Counted from the stretch's first letter, positions 1-8,337 are shown. The stretch is 50,274 nucleotides of DNA from an uncultured Paracoccaceae bacterium (GCA_937146765.1 CAKZRP010000081.1:1-50274), one strand, 5' to 3'. The notes: a model not told the origin generated them from the sequence alone. Numbers and translations: made by a program.

Positions 1-283
1 TGAAATGCTTGATCATTTCTTCGGCGGTGTCGAAGTCGGCAATGACGCCTTCGCGCATCGGGCGGATCGCCTCGATGGAGCCGGGGGTGCGCCCCAGCAT
101 CAGCTTGGCATCCTCGCCCACGGCAAGCACCTTCTTCACGCCGTCCTTGACGTGATAGGCGACCACTGATGGTTCTGACAGGATGATACCGCGACCCTTC
201 ACATAGACCAGCGTGTTCGCGGTCCCGAGGTCAATGGCCATGTCCGATGTGAACAGACCGGCAAGTTTTCCGAGGAAGGACAT
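1..283 (-). CDS. mreB: Rod shape-determining protein MreB, N-terminal part (runs off window)
   Basis: The reverse strand from 283 to the window edge encodes about 94 residues of the bacterial actin homologue MreB, which polymerises under the inner membrane and guides lateral cell-wall synthesis. It begins MSFLGKLAGLF, then the actin phosphate-1 region with DLGTANTLVY, then the stretch GRTPGSIEAIRPMREGVI typical of MreB. The rest lies outside the window. The start is the ATG at 283, with a weak AGGA upstream. The 224 bp between it and the next gene should hold its promoter, but I see no pair of elements with good spacing. In this group mreB normally heads an mreBCD-pbp2-rodA operon; that cannot be checked here. 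Confidence 0.95.
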   Translation of the reverse strand, partial: MSFLGKLAGLFTSDMAIDLGTANTLVYVKGRGIILSEPSVVAYHVKDGVKKVLAVGEDAKLMLGRTPGSIEAIRPMREGVIADFDTAEEMIKHF

Positions 284-507
284 GTAAGAGGGATCCTGTG
301 AGTACTGCAGTTGCCGCGCCGCGACTCTCAGCGGGCCGCTAGCCTGCTTCTTATAAGCAGCACAGGGTCTGCTTGAAAGGGAGTATTAAGCTCGCCTAGC
401 GTCTTTTCGCTTGTCAAATCTCTGGAATTGGTCCTCTCGGCGGCGGAAGCCGGTCGCCGGAGCGAAAACGCAAGGGGAAATGGCACCTTGCCCGGCTTTG
501 GCAGGGC

Positions 508-1257
508 TCAACCGGTGAAGATGCGGTGCATCTGCTCCTTGAAGCTGGCCCAGGTCATCGTCGCCTTGTTGCCCGCGTAATTGTCATAATACGACTTTCC
601 GGAGGAAGTGGGCAGTCCGGCCCAAATCTTGGCAAGGTTGTTCATGAAGGCCTCCATCGACATCTGGCCGGACTTGAATTCTGACAGGCCGGCCTCCTCG
701 ATCAGTTGATGGGCGAGCTGGTCCTGCAACTTCGGCGAGAAGCTGCGATGCAGCGGCACCTCCTGGTTTTCGACCAGCCGTTTCAGTGTTGCCGGGATGA
801 ACTGGTAGCGGCCGATGGCATGAGGCTGACCCGGCGTCTCGGCGATCCAGTCGTAGATCTCGGCCAGGGTCATCCGGGTCGGTGGCACCGGAGGCTTGAT
901 CCGCGCGCCGTGTTGGACGGCATCGTAATCCGCCTTGCCGGCTTCGGCGCTGGCGATGACGTTCATGATCTGGGCCACGTCGATCGAAGCCGCAGGGGGA
1001 TGTGCAAAGAGGCTACCGCTGGCGCGCCCGCGGAACAGGCTGGCGGCGCCGGGGTTCAGGGAGACCGCGCCCCGCCCGGTCTCGTCATCGGTCAGGGCCA
1101 CGTCCGAGGCAGCCGGGGCGGAGGCGCGCATGAAGAACCCGCCGTCGCCGACCAGCGAAAACGCCCCCGAATTGGCTTCGGCGGGACCGGACCAGAGCGG
1201 GGGGAGCAGCAGCAACGCGACCAGCGCGCCGCGAGAAGGGCTCGTTCTGAGTGACAT
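508..1257 (-). CDS. Secreted lysozyme-like (muramidase fold) protein
   Basis: This encodes 249 residues with an N-terminal signal peptide (residues 1-28, likely cleavage after AEA), so it should act in the periplasm. The C-terminal half looks like the lysozyme/lytic-transglycosylase superfamily: a helix with IASAEAGKADYDAV, in which Glu105 sits where the catalytic glutamate is expected, followed about 45 residues later by GRYQF (149-153), the conserved motif at the start of the next helix in muramidases. Residues 29-95 look disordered and have no recognised domain. It lies upstream of and on the same strand as mreB, which fits a role in cell-wall turnover, but the 224-bp gap means an operon is not assured. 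The start ATG has AGG six bases upstream. Fold assignment is by motif only; activity is inferred. Confidence 0.7.
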   Translation of the reverse strand: MSLRTSPSRGALVALLLLPPLWSGPAEANSGAFSLVGDGGFFMRASAPAASDVALTDDETGRGAVSLNPGAASLFRGRASGSLFAHPPAASIDVAQIMNVIASAEAGKADYDAVQHGARIKPPVPPTRMTLAEIYDWIAETPGQPHAIGRYQFIPATLKRLVENQEVPLHRSFSPKLQDQLAHQLIEEAGLSEFKSGQMSMEAFMNNLAKIWAGLPTSSGKSYYDNYAGNKATMTWASFKEQMHRIFTG

Positions 1258-1367
1258 AGGGACCTGCTTCTGCGGGCTTTGACAGGCCCCACTGTCGCCT
1301 CTCGGGGTTGAGATTTCGTTTAAGAGATACCCTTCCGCCGCCGTGCGTTTGCGGCTATGGGTCGGGG

Positions 1368-2150
1368 ATGCTGTCCTATCAACATATCTATCACGCCGGA
1401 AACCTCGCCGATGTCCAGAAACACGCCCTCTTGGCGTGGATGCTGGACTATATGACGCGCAAGGAAAAGCCGGTGAGCTACATCGAGACCCATGCGGGCC
1501 GCGCGCTCTACGATCTGAGTGCTGCCGAGGCGGTCAAGACGGGCGAGGCCGCCAAGGGCATCGAGGTGACGCGCAAGTGGTTCGCCGCCGACCATCCCTA
1601 TATCCGGGTGCTGGATGCGGTGCGCGCGGCGCATGGGGCAGGGGCCTATCCCGGCTCGCCCCGGATTGCGGCCGAGATCCTGCGGGTGCAGGACCAGCTG
1701 CATCTGGCCGAACTGCATCCGCAGGAGGCCGAAGCCTTGCGGGTGGCGATGGCGGGCACCGGCGCGCGCGTGATGGTGCAGGATGGGTTCGAGATGGCGC
1801 AGTCCATCACTCCGCCGGATCCGCGCCGCGGCCTGTTGCTGATCGACCCGAGCTACGAGATCAAGGCGGACTACGGCCGCATCCCTGCCATCATCGGCCA
1901 GTTGCACCGCAAATGGAACGTGGGCGTGATTGCGCTCTGGTATCCGATCCTGACCGACGGGACCCATGTTCCGATGCTGCGCGCACTGGAATATCAGGCG
2001 CTTCCAGGCGCCCTGCGCCACGAGGTGCGCTTTCCCCCTGCGCGCGAGGGGCACCGGATGGTCGGCTCGGGCATGTTCATCGTGAACGCGCCCTATGGGA
2101 TGGAGGCCGAGGCGGGTTTTTTGACCAAGAAGTTCAAGACGCTTAAGTAG
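1368..2150 (+). CDS. rlmJ: 23S rRNA (adenine(2030)-N6)-methyltransferase RlmJ
   Basis: The product, 260 residues, is recognised by its N-terminus MLSYQHIYHAGNLADVQKH and by the domain order of RlmJ, an S-adenosylmethionine-dependent enzyme that methylates A2030 in 23S rRNA. The catalytic motif IV is present as DPSYE where the family usually shows DPPYE; the aspartate and aromatic residue are kept, so activity is still likely. The open frame extends upstream to 1308, but the homologous start is the ATG at 1368. It is divergent from the lysozyme-like gene and convergent with leuA, sharing a bidirectional terminator with it. Probably a single-gene unit. Confidence 0.93.
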   Translation: MLSYQHIYHAGNLADVQKHALLAWMLDYMTRKEKPVSYIETHAGRALYDLSAAEAVKTGEAAKGIEVTRKWFAADHPYIRVLDAVRAAHGAGAYPGSPRIAAEILRVQDQLHLAELHPQEAEALRVAMAGTGARVMVQDGFEMAQSITPPDPRRGLLLIDPSYEIKADYGRIPAIIGQLHRKWNVGVIALWYPILTDGTHVPMLRALEYQALPGALRHEVRFPPAREGHRMVGSGMFIVNAPYGMEAEAGFLTKKFKTLK

Positions 2151-2161
2151 GTCTGAAACAG

Positions 2162-2189
2162 AAAAGGCGCCCCGAGAGGCGCCTTTTTT
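2162..2189. terminator. Bidirectional Rho-independent terminator between rlmJ and leuA
   Basis: A GGCGCC stem (2166-2171 and 2178-2183) is flanked by an A run on one side and six T on the other. It can therefore stop transcription from both convergent genes, rlmJ ending at 2150 and leuA ending at 2211. Confidence 0.85.
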
Positions 2190-2210
2190 GGTCTGAGCCC
2201 GGATAGGACG

Positions 2211-3779
2211 TCAGACGTCCTTATAGGAAATCTCCCGCGTGTCCGCGCCCTCTCCGACCTTGCTGCGGCGCACGATCAGCCGGTTCAGGGCGCTGACATA
2301 GGCGAGGGCCGAGGCCACGACGGTATCGGTATTGGCGCTCTCGCCGGTGGCGATCACCCCATCTTCCTCCAGTCGCACGGAGACGGTGGCCTGCGCGTCG
2401 GTGCCCTCGGTCACCGCCTGCACCTGATAGAGCTGCAGATGGGCGGAGTTCGGGTGGATCTCGCGGATCGCCTTGAAGGTGGCATCCACCGGACCGTCGC
2501 CCTGGGCCACGCGGGTGACGTCCTCGCCCTCCACTTCCATCTCGACCGTGGCCTCTGCCGGGCCGCCTGTGCCGCAGACGACCTTCATCGAGACCAGTTT
2601 CAGGTGATCGTCCTCATCGCCGCCAGAACGCATCAGCGCGACGATATCGTCGTCGAACACTTCTTTCTTGCGGTCGGCCAGCTCCTTGAAGCGGACAAAG
2701 AGATCCTTGAGCTGGTTGTCGCCGATCTCATAGCCGAGGGTCTTGAGCTTGTCGCGCAAGGCCGCCCGGCCGGAGTGTTTGCCCAAGGGGAGCGAGGTGC
2801 CCGCAAGACCCACATCCTCGGGACGCATGATCTCAAAGGTTTCCTTGTTCTTGAGCATACCGTCCTGATGGATGCCGCTCTCATGGGCAAAGGCGTTCTT
2901 GCCGACGATTGCCTTGTTGAACTGCACGTTGAAGCCAGAGACCGTGGCGACGCGGCGCGAGATATGCATGATCTTGCGGGTGTCGATCCCGGTCTGGAAG
3001 GGCATGATGTCGTTGCGGACCTTCATCGCCATCACAACTTCCTCAAGCGCGGTATTGCCCGCCCGCTCGCCAAGGCCATTGATGGTGCATTCGATCTGAC
3101 GCGCGCCCGCCTCGACAGCGGCCAGCGAGTTCGCTGTCGCCATGCCAAGGTCGTTGTGGCAATGGGTGGCAAAGACCACCTCATCGGCGCCGGGAACCGT
3201 CTCGATCAGGCGCCGAATGAGGTCGGCGCTTTCGCGCGGGGCGGTATAGCCGACGGTGTCGGGGATGTTGATGGTGGTCGCGCCCGCCTTGATCGCAATC
3301 TCGATCACCCGGCAGAGGTAGTCCCATTCGGTGCGGGTGGCATCCATCGGCGACCATTGCACGTTGTCCACCAGATTGCGCGCATGGGTCACGGTCTCGT
3401 GGATGCGCTCGGCCATTTCGTCCATGGTGAGGTTCGGAATGGCGCGGTGCAGCGGCGAGGTGCCGATAAAGGTATGGATGCGCGGCTGGGCAGCATTGCG
3501 CACGGCCTCGGCGCAGCGGTCGATATCCTTGAAATTCGCCCGGGCCAAGCCGCAGATCACGGCGTTTTTCGACCGCGCGGCGATCTCGCTCACCGCTTTG
3601 AAGTCGCCTTCGGAGGCGATGGGAAAGCCCGCCTCGATGATGTCGACGCCCATATCGTCCAAGAGCTCGGCAATCTCGAGCTTTTCGTCATGGGTCATGG
3701 TCGCGCCCGGGCTTTGTTCGCCGTCACGGAGCGTGGTGTCGAAAATCAGGACGCGGTCCTGTTCGGTAACAGAAGTCAT
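2211..3779 (-). CDS. leuA: 2-isopropylmalate synthase
   Basis: LeuA condenses acetyl-CoA with 2-ketoisovalerate, the first committed step of leucine synthesis. The 522 residues match the long bacterial form. Visible motifs are TTLRDGEQSPG (15-25, with catalytic Arg18 and metal ligand Asp19), the metal-binding HCHND (206-210) and NGLGERAGN (234-242). The last 130 or so residues form the LeuA allosteric dimer domain that binds leucine for feedback inhibition. The gene stands alone on this strand, separated from a short leucine-rich leader peptide by 117 bp. This suggests transcription attenuation in addition to allosteric control. Its own ribosome site is weak (AAAG), fitting translation dependent on the leader RNA fold. 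Confidence 0.97.
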   Translation of the reverse strand: MTSVTEQDRVLIFDTTLRDGEQSPGATMTHDEKLEIAELLDDMGVDIIEAGFPIASEGDFKAVSEIAARSKNAVICGLARANFKDIDRCAEAVRNAAQPRIHTFIGTSPLHRAIPNLTMDEMAERIHETVTHARNLVDNVQWSPMDATRTEWDYLCRVIEIAIKAGATTINIPDTVGYTAPRESADLIRRLIETVPGADEVVFATHCHNDLGMATANSLAAVEAGARQIECTINGLGERAGNTALEEVVMAMKVRNDIMPFQTGIDTRKIMHISRRVATVSGFNVQFNKAIVGKNAFAHESGIHQDGMLKNKETFEIMRPEDVGLAGTSLPLGKHSGRAALRDKLKTLGYEIGDNQLKDLFVRFKELADRKKEVFDDDIVALMRSGGDEDDHLKLVSMKVVCGTGGPAEATVEMEVEGEDVTRVAQGDGPVDATFKAIREIHPNSAHLQLYQVQAVTEGTDAQATVSVRLEEDGVIATGESANTDTVVASALAYVSALNRLIVRRSKVGEGADTREISYKDV

Positions 3780-3852
3780 ATCAGATGTCTTTCTTGCTCG
3801 GGTCCCCGAGGACGTCGAAATCTGCGGTCGGGGATAAAAGGGTCCAATCCAT

Positions 3853-3900
3853 GGCGCGCGTGCACATCCTCTGAGCGGGCGCGCCGGATGGCACGCTCAG
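3853..3900 (-). promoter_or_regulatory. Alternative hairpins of a putative leu attenuator
   Basis: Two mutually exclusive stems can be drawn in the leader transcript. One pairs CTGAGCG at the leader-peptide stop (3894-3900) with CGCTCAG (3871-3877). The other pairs GGCGCGC (3879-3885) with GCGCGCC (3853-3859) and is followed a dozen bases on by CCCTTTTAT. Ribosome stalling on the leucine codons just upstream would decide which forms. The uridine run is short, so the terminator call is tentative. A third small hairpin (CTCGG/CCGAG, 3797-3810) lies just before leuA. Confidence 0.5.
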
Positions 3901-3983
3901 AGGCGGATTAGGAGCAGTAGACCACGCGAAAGCGCGCTGCGGTTGGCAGCGTCGGCAATCAGGATATCGGCACACATGGTCAT
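3897..3983 (-). CDS. Leucine leader peptide (28 residues)
   Basis: A 28-codon open frame ends in RGLLLLIRL followed by TGA. It carries four consecutive leucine codons (CTA CTG CTC CTA), two of them the CTA codon expected to be rare in a high-GC genome. It lies 117 bp upstream of leuA on the same strand. This is the classical layout of an attenuation leader: low charged Leu-tRNA stalls the ribosome on the run and changes the downstream RNA fold. There is no Shine-Dalgarno sequence before either possible ATG (3983 or 3977). A promoter -10 element lies just seven bases upstream of the first ATG, so the transcript may begin at the start codon (leaderless). The same situation is known for trpL in rhizobia. 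Confidence 0.78.
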   Translation of the reverse strand: MTMCADILIADAANRSALSRGLLLLIRL

Positions 3984-3990
3984 GGGGCGA

Positions 3991-4018
3991 TTTATACAGG
4001 CCATGAGGCGAATGGAAA
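3991..4018 (-). promoter_or_regulatory. Candidate leu promoter giving a leaderless transcript
   Basis: On the reverse strand TTTCCA (4013-4018) and TATAAA (3991-3996) are spaced by 16 bases. They match the sigma-70 -35 and -10 consensus at 4 and 5 of 6 positions. Seven bases then separate the -10 hexamer from the leader ATG at 3983, so the predicted start of transcription falls on or within a base or two of that ATG. Confidence 0.5.
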
Positions 4019-4072
4019 GGGGCAAATTTCTCCGCACTGCAGCGAGGTTGTGCCCCGGGCATCGAGCGGGAC

Positions 4073-4105
4073 TTTGAGTATTTGGAGAAAGATGAAGGGG
4101 CGGGC
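4073..4105 (-). repeat. Dispersed CTTCATCTT-CCAAATA motif, copy A
   Basis: Read on the reverse strand this is CCTTCATCTTTCTCCAAATA followed by CTC. It is very similar to stretches at 12518-12540 and 25402-25420, all in intergenic DNA. Here it sits in the divergent leu leader / photolyase promoter region and is not followed by the GC-rich hairpin seen at the other two copies. Confidence 0.5.
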
Positions 4106-4141
4106 TGGATATTGCCGGTCGTCGCGCCAATTGGGCGCCTC

Positions 4142-5665
4142 ATGACACGGCTTGTACTTGTGCTGGGCGACCAGCTTTCGGAAGGGTTGTCGGCGCTGCG
4201 AGCAGCGGATCCGGCGTGCGATGTGGTGGTGATGGCGGAGGTGATGGCGGAAGGGACCTATGTGCCGCATCATCCCAAGAAGATCGCGCTGGTCCTGGCC
4301 GCAATGCGCAAGTTCGCCGCGCATCTGCGCGGGCAGGGCTGGCAGGTCGCCTATCGCCGCCTCGATGAGGAGGGCGCGGAGACGATTGTGGGCGAGTTGT
4401 TGCGGCGGGCTGAGGAATTTGGCGCAGTTGAGGTGCTGGCGACCACGCCGGGGGAATGGCGCCTGATCCGGGCGCTGAAAGAGGCCCCTCTCACGGTGCA
4501 TTTCCACGCCGATGACCGGTTTCTGGCGACACGGTCGGATTTTGCCGATTGGGCGGACGGAAAGAAGCAGCTGCGGATGGAGTATTTCTATCGACTGATG
4601 CGGCGAAAGACGGGCCTCTTGATGGAGGGTGACAGGCCGGTCGGCGGCAAGTGGAATTACGACGCGGAGAACCGCAAAGCCCCGCCCAAGGGGGTGGATC
4701 ACCCGGGGCCGCCCCAATTTCCGCCGGATACGGAGGTGGAAGAGGTTCTTGCCCTTGTCGAGGCGCGGTTTGGCACACATTTCGGACATCTGCACCCCTT
4801 CTGGTTTGCCACCACGCGGGCGCAGGCGCTGGAGGCGCTGCAGCACTTCATCGCCCATGCTCTGCCGCGTTTCGGTGACTTTCAGGATGCGATGATGGTG
4901 GATGAGCGCTGGCTCTATCACTCGATCCTGTCTCCCTATCTCAACATTGGCCTGCTTTCGCCACTGGAGGTCTGCCAGGCGGCAGAGGCGGAGTGGCAGG
5001 CGGGGCGGGCGCCGCTCAACGCGGTCGAGGGGTTCATCCGCCAGATCCTCGGCTGGCGGGAATTCGTGCGCGGGATCTATTTTCTCGAAGGCGCGGATTA
5101 TCCCACCCGCAATGCGCTGGGGCATAGCCGAGCCCTGCCTCCTCTTTTCTGGGGGGCGCCGACGGGGATGCAGTGCCTGAGCCAGGTGGTCCGCCAGACG
5201 CAGGAGGAGGCCTATGCCCATCACATCCAGCGGCTGATGGTGACCGGGAACTTTGCCCTGCTGGCCGGCATCGACCCTGCCGAGGTGCACGACTGGTATC
5301 TGGCGGTCTATGCCGATGCCTTTGAATGGGTGGAGGCCCCCAATACGGTGGGCATGAGCCAGTTTGCGGATGGGGGCATCGTGGGGTCGAAGCCCTATGT
5401 CTCCAGCGGGGCCTATATCCACAGGATGTCCAACTACTGCGGCAGCTGCAGCTACAGGGTGGAGCAGAAGACCGGCGAGGGGGCCTGCCCGTTCAATCTG
5501 CTCTACTGGCATTTCCTCGACCGCCACCGGGCGCGGTTTGAGGGCAATCCGCGCATGGGCAACATGTACCGAACCTGGGACCGGATGGAGGCGGAGAAGC
5601 AGGACCGGATTATTGCCGAGGCGGAGGACTTCCTGCGCCGCCTTGAGGCCGGAGAAGAAGTCTAG
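4142..5665 (+). CDS. Iron-sulfur cryptochrome/(6-4) photolyase (PhrB/CryB type)
   Basis: This encodes 507 residues of the FeS-BCP photolyase family (deoxyribodipyrimidine photolyase-related), flavoproteins that repair (6-4) photoproducts or act as blue-light receptors. The N-terminal antenna domain starts LVLVLGDQLS; the C-terminal helical domain binds FAD. The four cysteines that hold the [4Fe-4S] cluster in Agrobacterium PhrB are all present: Cys345, Cys433, Cys436 and Cys449, with the same C-x2-C-x12-C spacing. The start ATG at 4142 is chosen over the frame's earlier start because the conserved domain begins immediately. Divergent from the leu leader. Its stop overlaps by CTAG with the stop of the convergent glycosyltransferase-like gene. 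Repair versus sensory role cannot be told from sequence. Confidence 0.93.
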   Translation: MTRLVLVLGDQLSEGLSALRAADPACDVVVMAEVMAEGTYVPHHPKKIALVLAAMRKFAAHLRGQGWQVAYRRLDEEGAETIVGELLRRAEEFGAVEVLATTPGEWRLIRALKEAPLTVHFHADDRFLATRSDFADWADGKKQLRMEYFYRLMRRKTGLLMEGDRPVGGKWNYDAENRKAPPKGVDHPGPPQFPPDTEVEEVLALVEARFGTHFGHLHPFWFATTRAQALEALQHFIAHALPRFGDFQDAMMVDERWLYHSILSPYLNIGLLSPLEVCQAAEAEWQAGRAPLNAVEGFIRQILGWREFVRGIYFLEGADYPTRNALGHSRALPPLFWGAPTGMQCLSQVVRQTQEEAYAHHIQRLMVTGNFALLAGIDPAEVHDWYLAVYADAFEWVEAPNTVGMSQFADGGIVGSKPYVSSGAYIHRMSNYCGSCSYRVEQKTGEGACPFNLLYWHFLDRHRARFEGNPRMGNMYRTWDRMEAEKQDRIIAEAEDFLRRLEAGEEV

Positions 5666-6693
5666 CGCGCAGCGCCCTGCCAGAAGACTTGCCACCGGGC
5701 TCGTGTCTCCGGCGACAGGTCCGCGCTTGCCAGGCGCGCTGGCGCGAGGCGCGGCAGGTCCCTTTGCAGGCGGACTTGGTCGCGATGCGACCGCTGCATC
5801 CAGTCCAGCGCCATATTGGCCCAGACGTTGCGTCCGGTGGCTGTCGGCGCGGCAAAGGCGCAAAGATAGGCCAGATAGCCGGATTCAAAGGCGAGGCCCG
5901 ATCCGGTGGCGAGGCGCTTTGCGCGGGCACGCAGCCTGAGCAGGAACGGTTTGGGGGGCTCGGTGATCTCCGGCAATCTTGGCGCCAGCGCGGTGTTCAC
6001 CGGCGCGCCGGGGGGAAACATGCTGTCAAAACGGCCGTGGTAGACGTGGCGCAGCGGTCCCTGATAGCGGCGCACTTCGGCAGAGGCAAAGGTCGGATCA
6101 ATTCCGGACATCGACAGGGCGGCTGAGAAGCAGAATTGTTCCCTTTCGGCAATTGGAGAGCTCTCAGGGAGGGTTTCGAGCGTGGAGATTGCGGATGTAA
6201 GACAAGCCTCCAGTGTGGTCGAGAGGCCGATCACCCCCGGATTCAGCATCTCCGTGCCGGGGGCCAGCAGCCCTTTCTGACCTTTGGACTGCGTCTCTGA
6301 GAGGGCAGCGTCCCAGCTGCGCCGACCAGCGAGCCAGCCGTCACGGTCCAGCACCAGCGCGCCCTGCTCCGCGATCCGCTCAAAAAGCCGCGCGGGCGGG
6401 GCACAAAAGACAGTATCGGTCTGAATGAGGCAGACGGGGCCTCTGCGCTCGGCCAGAACGTCGTGAAGCACATGCAACTGGCCGCAAATCCCCTGCGCCT
6501 GCCAGGACGCAACCCGCGAGGGCGGTAGCAGGCGATGGGTGACCGGCAGGTCGCCGCGCTGGTTCGCCTCGTCGCAAGCCAGCAGGATCTCGCAGTCGCC
6601 CAGCCCCTGCTTTAATGCCGACAGGACGCTGTAGGACAATTCCTGCTGCGCCCGCGGGCTGTCCCCGTGGACGAGATAGAGCAGCCGCTGCAT
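5662..6693 (-). CDS. Putative GT-A-type glycosyltransferase
   Basis: This 343-residue protein has no signal peptide. Features of nucleotide-sugar glycosyltransferases can be seen: an N-terminal beta-alpha unit (RLLYLVHG), a possible DxD-type metal motif in LIQTDTVF (Asp93), NPGVIGL (151-157), which resembles the acceptor-loop NxG motif of GT-A enzymes, and a later EREQF segment. I cannot assign a CAZy family or substrate. It begins six bases after the MORN-repeat gene stop, so the two are almost certainly co-transcribed and perhaps translationally coupled. The stop codon overlaps that of the photolyase by four bases. Alternatively it is a conserved hypothetical with only a transferase-like fold. 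Confidence 0.55.
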   Translation of the reverse strand: MQRLLYLVHGDSPRAQQELSYSVLSALKQGLGDCEILLACDEANQRGDLPVTHRLLPPSRVASWQAQGICGQLHVLHDVLAERRGPVCLIQTDTVFCAPPARLFERIAEQGALVLDRDGWLAGRRSWDAALSETQSKGQKGLLAPGTEMLNPGVIGLSTTLEACLTSAISTLETLPESSPIAEREQFCFSAALSMSGIDPTFASAEVRRYQGPLRHVYHGRFDSMFPPGAPVNTALAPRLPEITEPPKPFLLRLRARAKRLATGSGLAFESGYLAYLCAFAAPTATGRNVWANMALDWMQRSHRDQVRLQRDLPRLAPARLASADLSPETRARWQVFWQGAAR

Positions 6694-6699
6694 CCGGTT

Positions 6700-8166
6700 T
6701 CACTCGTTGGCAGGCGGCGTGGCGGTGGCATCTCCGGCACCGGCACCGGTGGCGTCGCTGTCGCTGGTCAGGGCGCCATTGTCCCAGGTACCCGAGGCTT
6801 CCTGACCGGTGGCATAGCGCATGGTGCCCGGCCCCTGGCGTTTGGAGTTCACAAAACTGCCCTCGTAGACGTCGCCATTGGCATAGGTGGCCTTGCCCTG
6901 GCCAGTGATCTTGCCTTCGGCCCAGTCGCCCTCATAGGTGAACCCGTCCGGCATCACGATCTTGCCTTTGCCGTGGCGTTGGCCATCGGCGAAACTGCCC
7001 TCATAGGTGACACCATCGGCATAGGTCACCTTGGCCTCGCCATGGCGCAGGCTGGACTTCCAGCCGCCTTCATAGCGGTAGCCGTCTGGATCGGTCATCA
7101 CGCCGAACCCATCCATGGCGGCATTCTTGAAGCTGCCGACGAAGACACGGCCATTGGGGTAGGTGGCGGTGCCTTCCCCCTCGATCACCCCGGCGATCCA
7201 GGCTCCGTCATAGGTGGAGCCGTCAGGGTAGGTGATCTTGCCGGTGCCATGGGCAAGGTCGTCGCGGAACTCGCCCTCGTAGATGGAGCCGTCGGGATAG
7301 GTCACCTTGCCCATTCCCTCGATCTGCCCCGCCTGCCACTGACCGCTGTAGATATAGCCGTCAGTGCCGGTAAAGGTGCCCTGACCCTGTCGCAGGTCAT
7401 CAGCAAAGAGCCCCTCGTAGACATCGCCATTGGCATAGGTCAGCTTGCCCTCGCCCTGGCGGCGGCCATTGACCAGCGGGCCTTCGTAGATGTCCCCGTT
7501 GGGTTGGGTGAGCTTGCCGGTACCGTTCATCTGGTCGTCTGCCCATTCGCCCTCGTATTTCAGCCCGTCCGGCATCACCAATGTGCCGAGCCCGTGCAAC
7601 TTGCCGTCCTTGATGCCGCCCTGGTAGGTCGCGCCATTGGCATAGGTGATCTTGCCGATGCCTTCCTTGCGGCCCTCGACCCAATCGCCTTCGTATTGGT
7701 AGCCGCCGGGGTTCTGCATGATACCGCTGCCCTGCTGCTGGCCGTTTACGAATTGCCCCTCGTAGCGCAGCCCGTTGGCATAGACCGCAACGCCCTGACC
7801 GTTGATCACCCCGTCGACCCATTCACCCTCGTAGGTGCCGCCGTCGGAAAAGGTGATCTTGCCGATGCCTTCCGGCTTGCCCTTGGCAAAGTCGCCTTCA
7901 TAGACCGAGCCGTTGGGAAAGCGCGCGATGCCTTTGCCGCGGATCTCGCCTTCGACCCACTGGCCGGAATACTCATAGCCGTTCGGCAACCGGTAGGTGC
8001 CCTGGCCGTGTTGCAATCCGCCCTTGAACTCGCCTTCGTAGACGCCGCCGATTTCATCCTGGGTGGTCAGGACCTTTCCGTCCTGCGCCAGGGCAGGGGA
8101 AATTCCGACCGCCGAGGAGAGCGCCAGCAGGGAGGTCAGGACGAGAGTGGAGCCGATGCGGGTCAT
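6700..8166 (-). CDS. Exported MORN-repeat protein (18 repeats)
   Basis: The product, 488 residues, has a signal peptide (cleavage near ALA-QDG, about residue 28) followed by 18 complete 23-residue MORN repeats and one partial repeat. Each repeat has the form Y-E-G-x-[WF]-x(5-6)-G-x-G-x(3)-[YF]-x-[ND]-G. MORN repeats form elongated beta-hairpin arrays that bind proteins or lipids and scaffold complexes; in bacteria their partners are mostly unknown. The tail after about residue 455 is Ala/Thr/Asp-rich and probably disordered. The repeats are diverged at DNA level but keep a 69-bp period, which leaves a very long open frame on the opposite strand. Probable two-gene operon with the glycosyltransferase-like gene downstream. 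Confidence 0.9.
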   Translation of the reverse strand: MTRIGSTLVLTSLLALSSAVGISPALAQDGKVLTTQDEIGGVYEGEFKGGLQHGQGTYRLPNGYEYSGQWVEGEIRGKGIARFPNGSVYEGDFAKGKPEGIGKITFSDGGTYEGEWVDGVINGQGVAVYANGLRYEGQFVNGQQQGSGIMQNPGGYQYEGDWVEGRKEGIGKITYANGATYQGGIKDGKLHGLGTLVMPDGLKYEGEWADDQMNGTGKLTQPNGDIYEGPLVNGRRQGEGKLTYANGDVYEGLFADDLRQGQGTFTGTDGYIYSGQWQAGQIEGMGKVTYPDGSIYEGEFRDDLAHGTGKITYPDGSTYDGAWIAGVIEGEGTATYPNGRVFVGSFKNAAMDGFGVMTDPDGYRYEGGWKSSLRHGEAKVTYADGVTYEGSFADGQRHGKGKIVMPDGFTYEGDWAEGKITGQGKATYANGDVYEGSFVNSKRQGPGTMRYATGQEASGTWDNGALTSDSDATGAGAGDATATPPANE

Positions 8167-8337
8167 GGAAGCCTCAGTTGCCTCGAGAAATATGTAAGCT
8201 GCCTGGAATTGGGGGGCTTGGTGCGGAACTTATGCGACGGGGGGCTTTGTCGCAACGCTTTTGCCCCCTTGGTCTTTTCCTTCGGCGGGGATCTGTTACA
8301 TGGCGGGGGACGACATTTGATTTGGGGACCCCGGACA

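Noticed and set aside
3781..3852. A 23-codon frame just upstream of leuA, whose stop is adjacent to the leuA start
   Set aside because: No ribosome site and no amino-acid bias; it lies inside the attenuator region and is more likely incidental.
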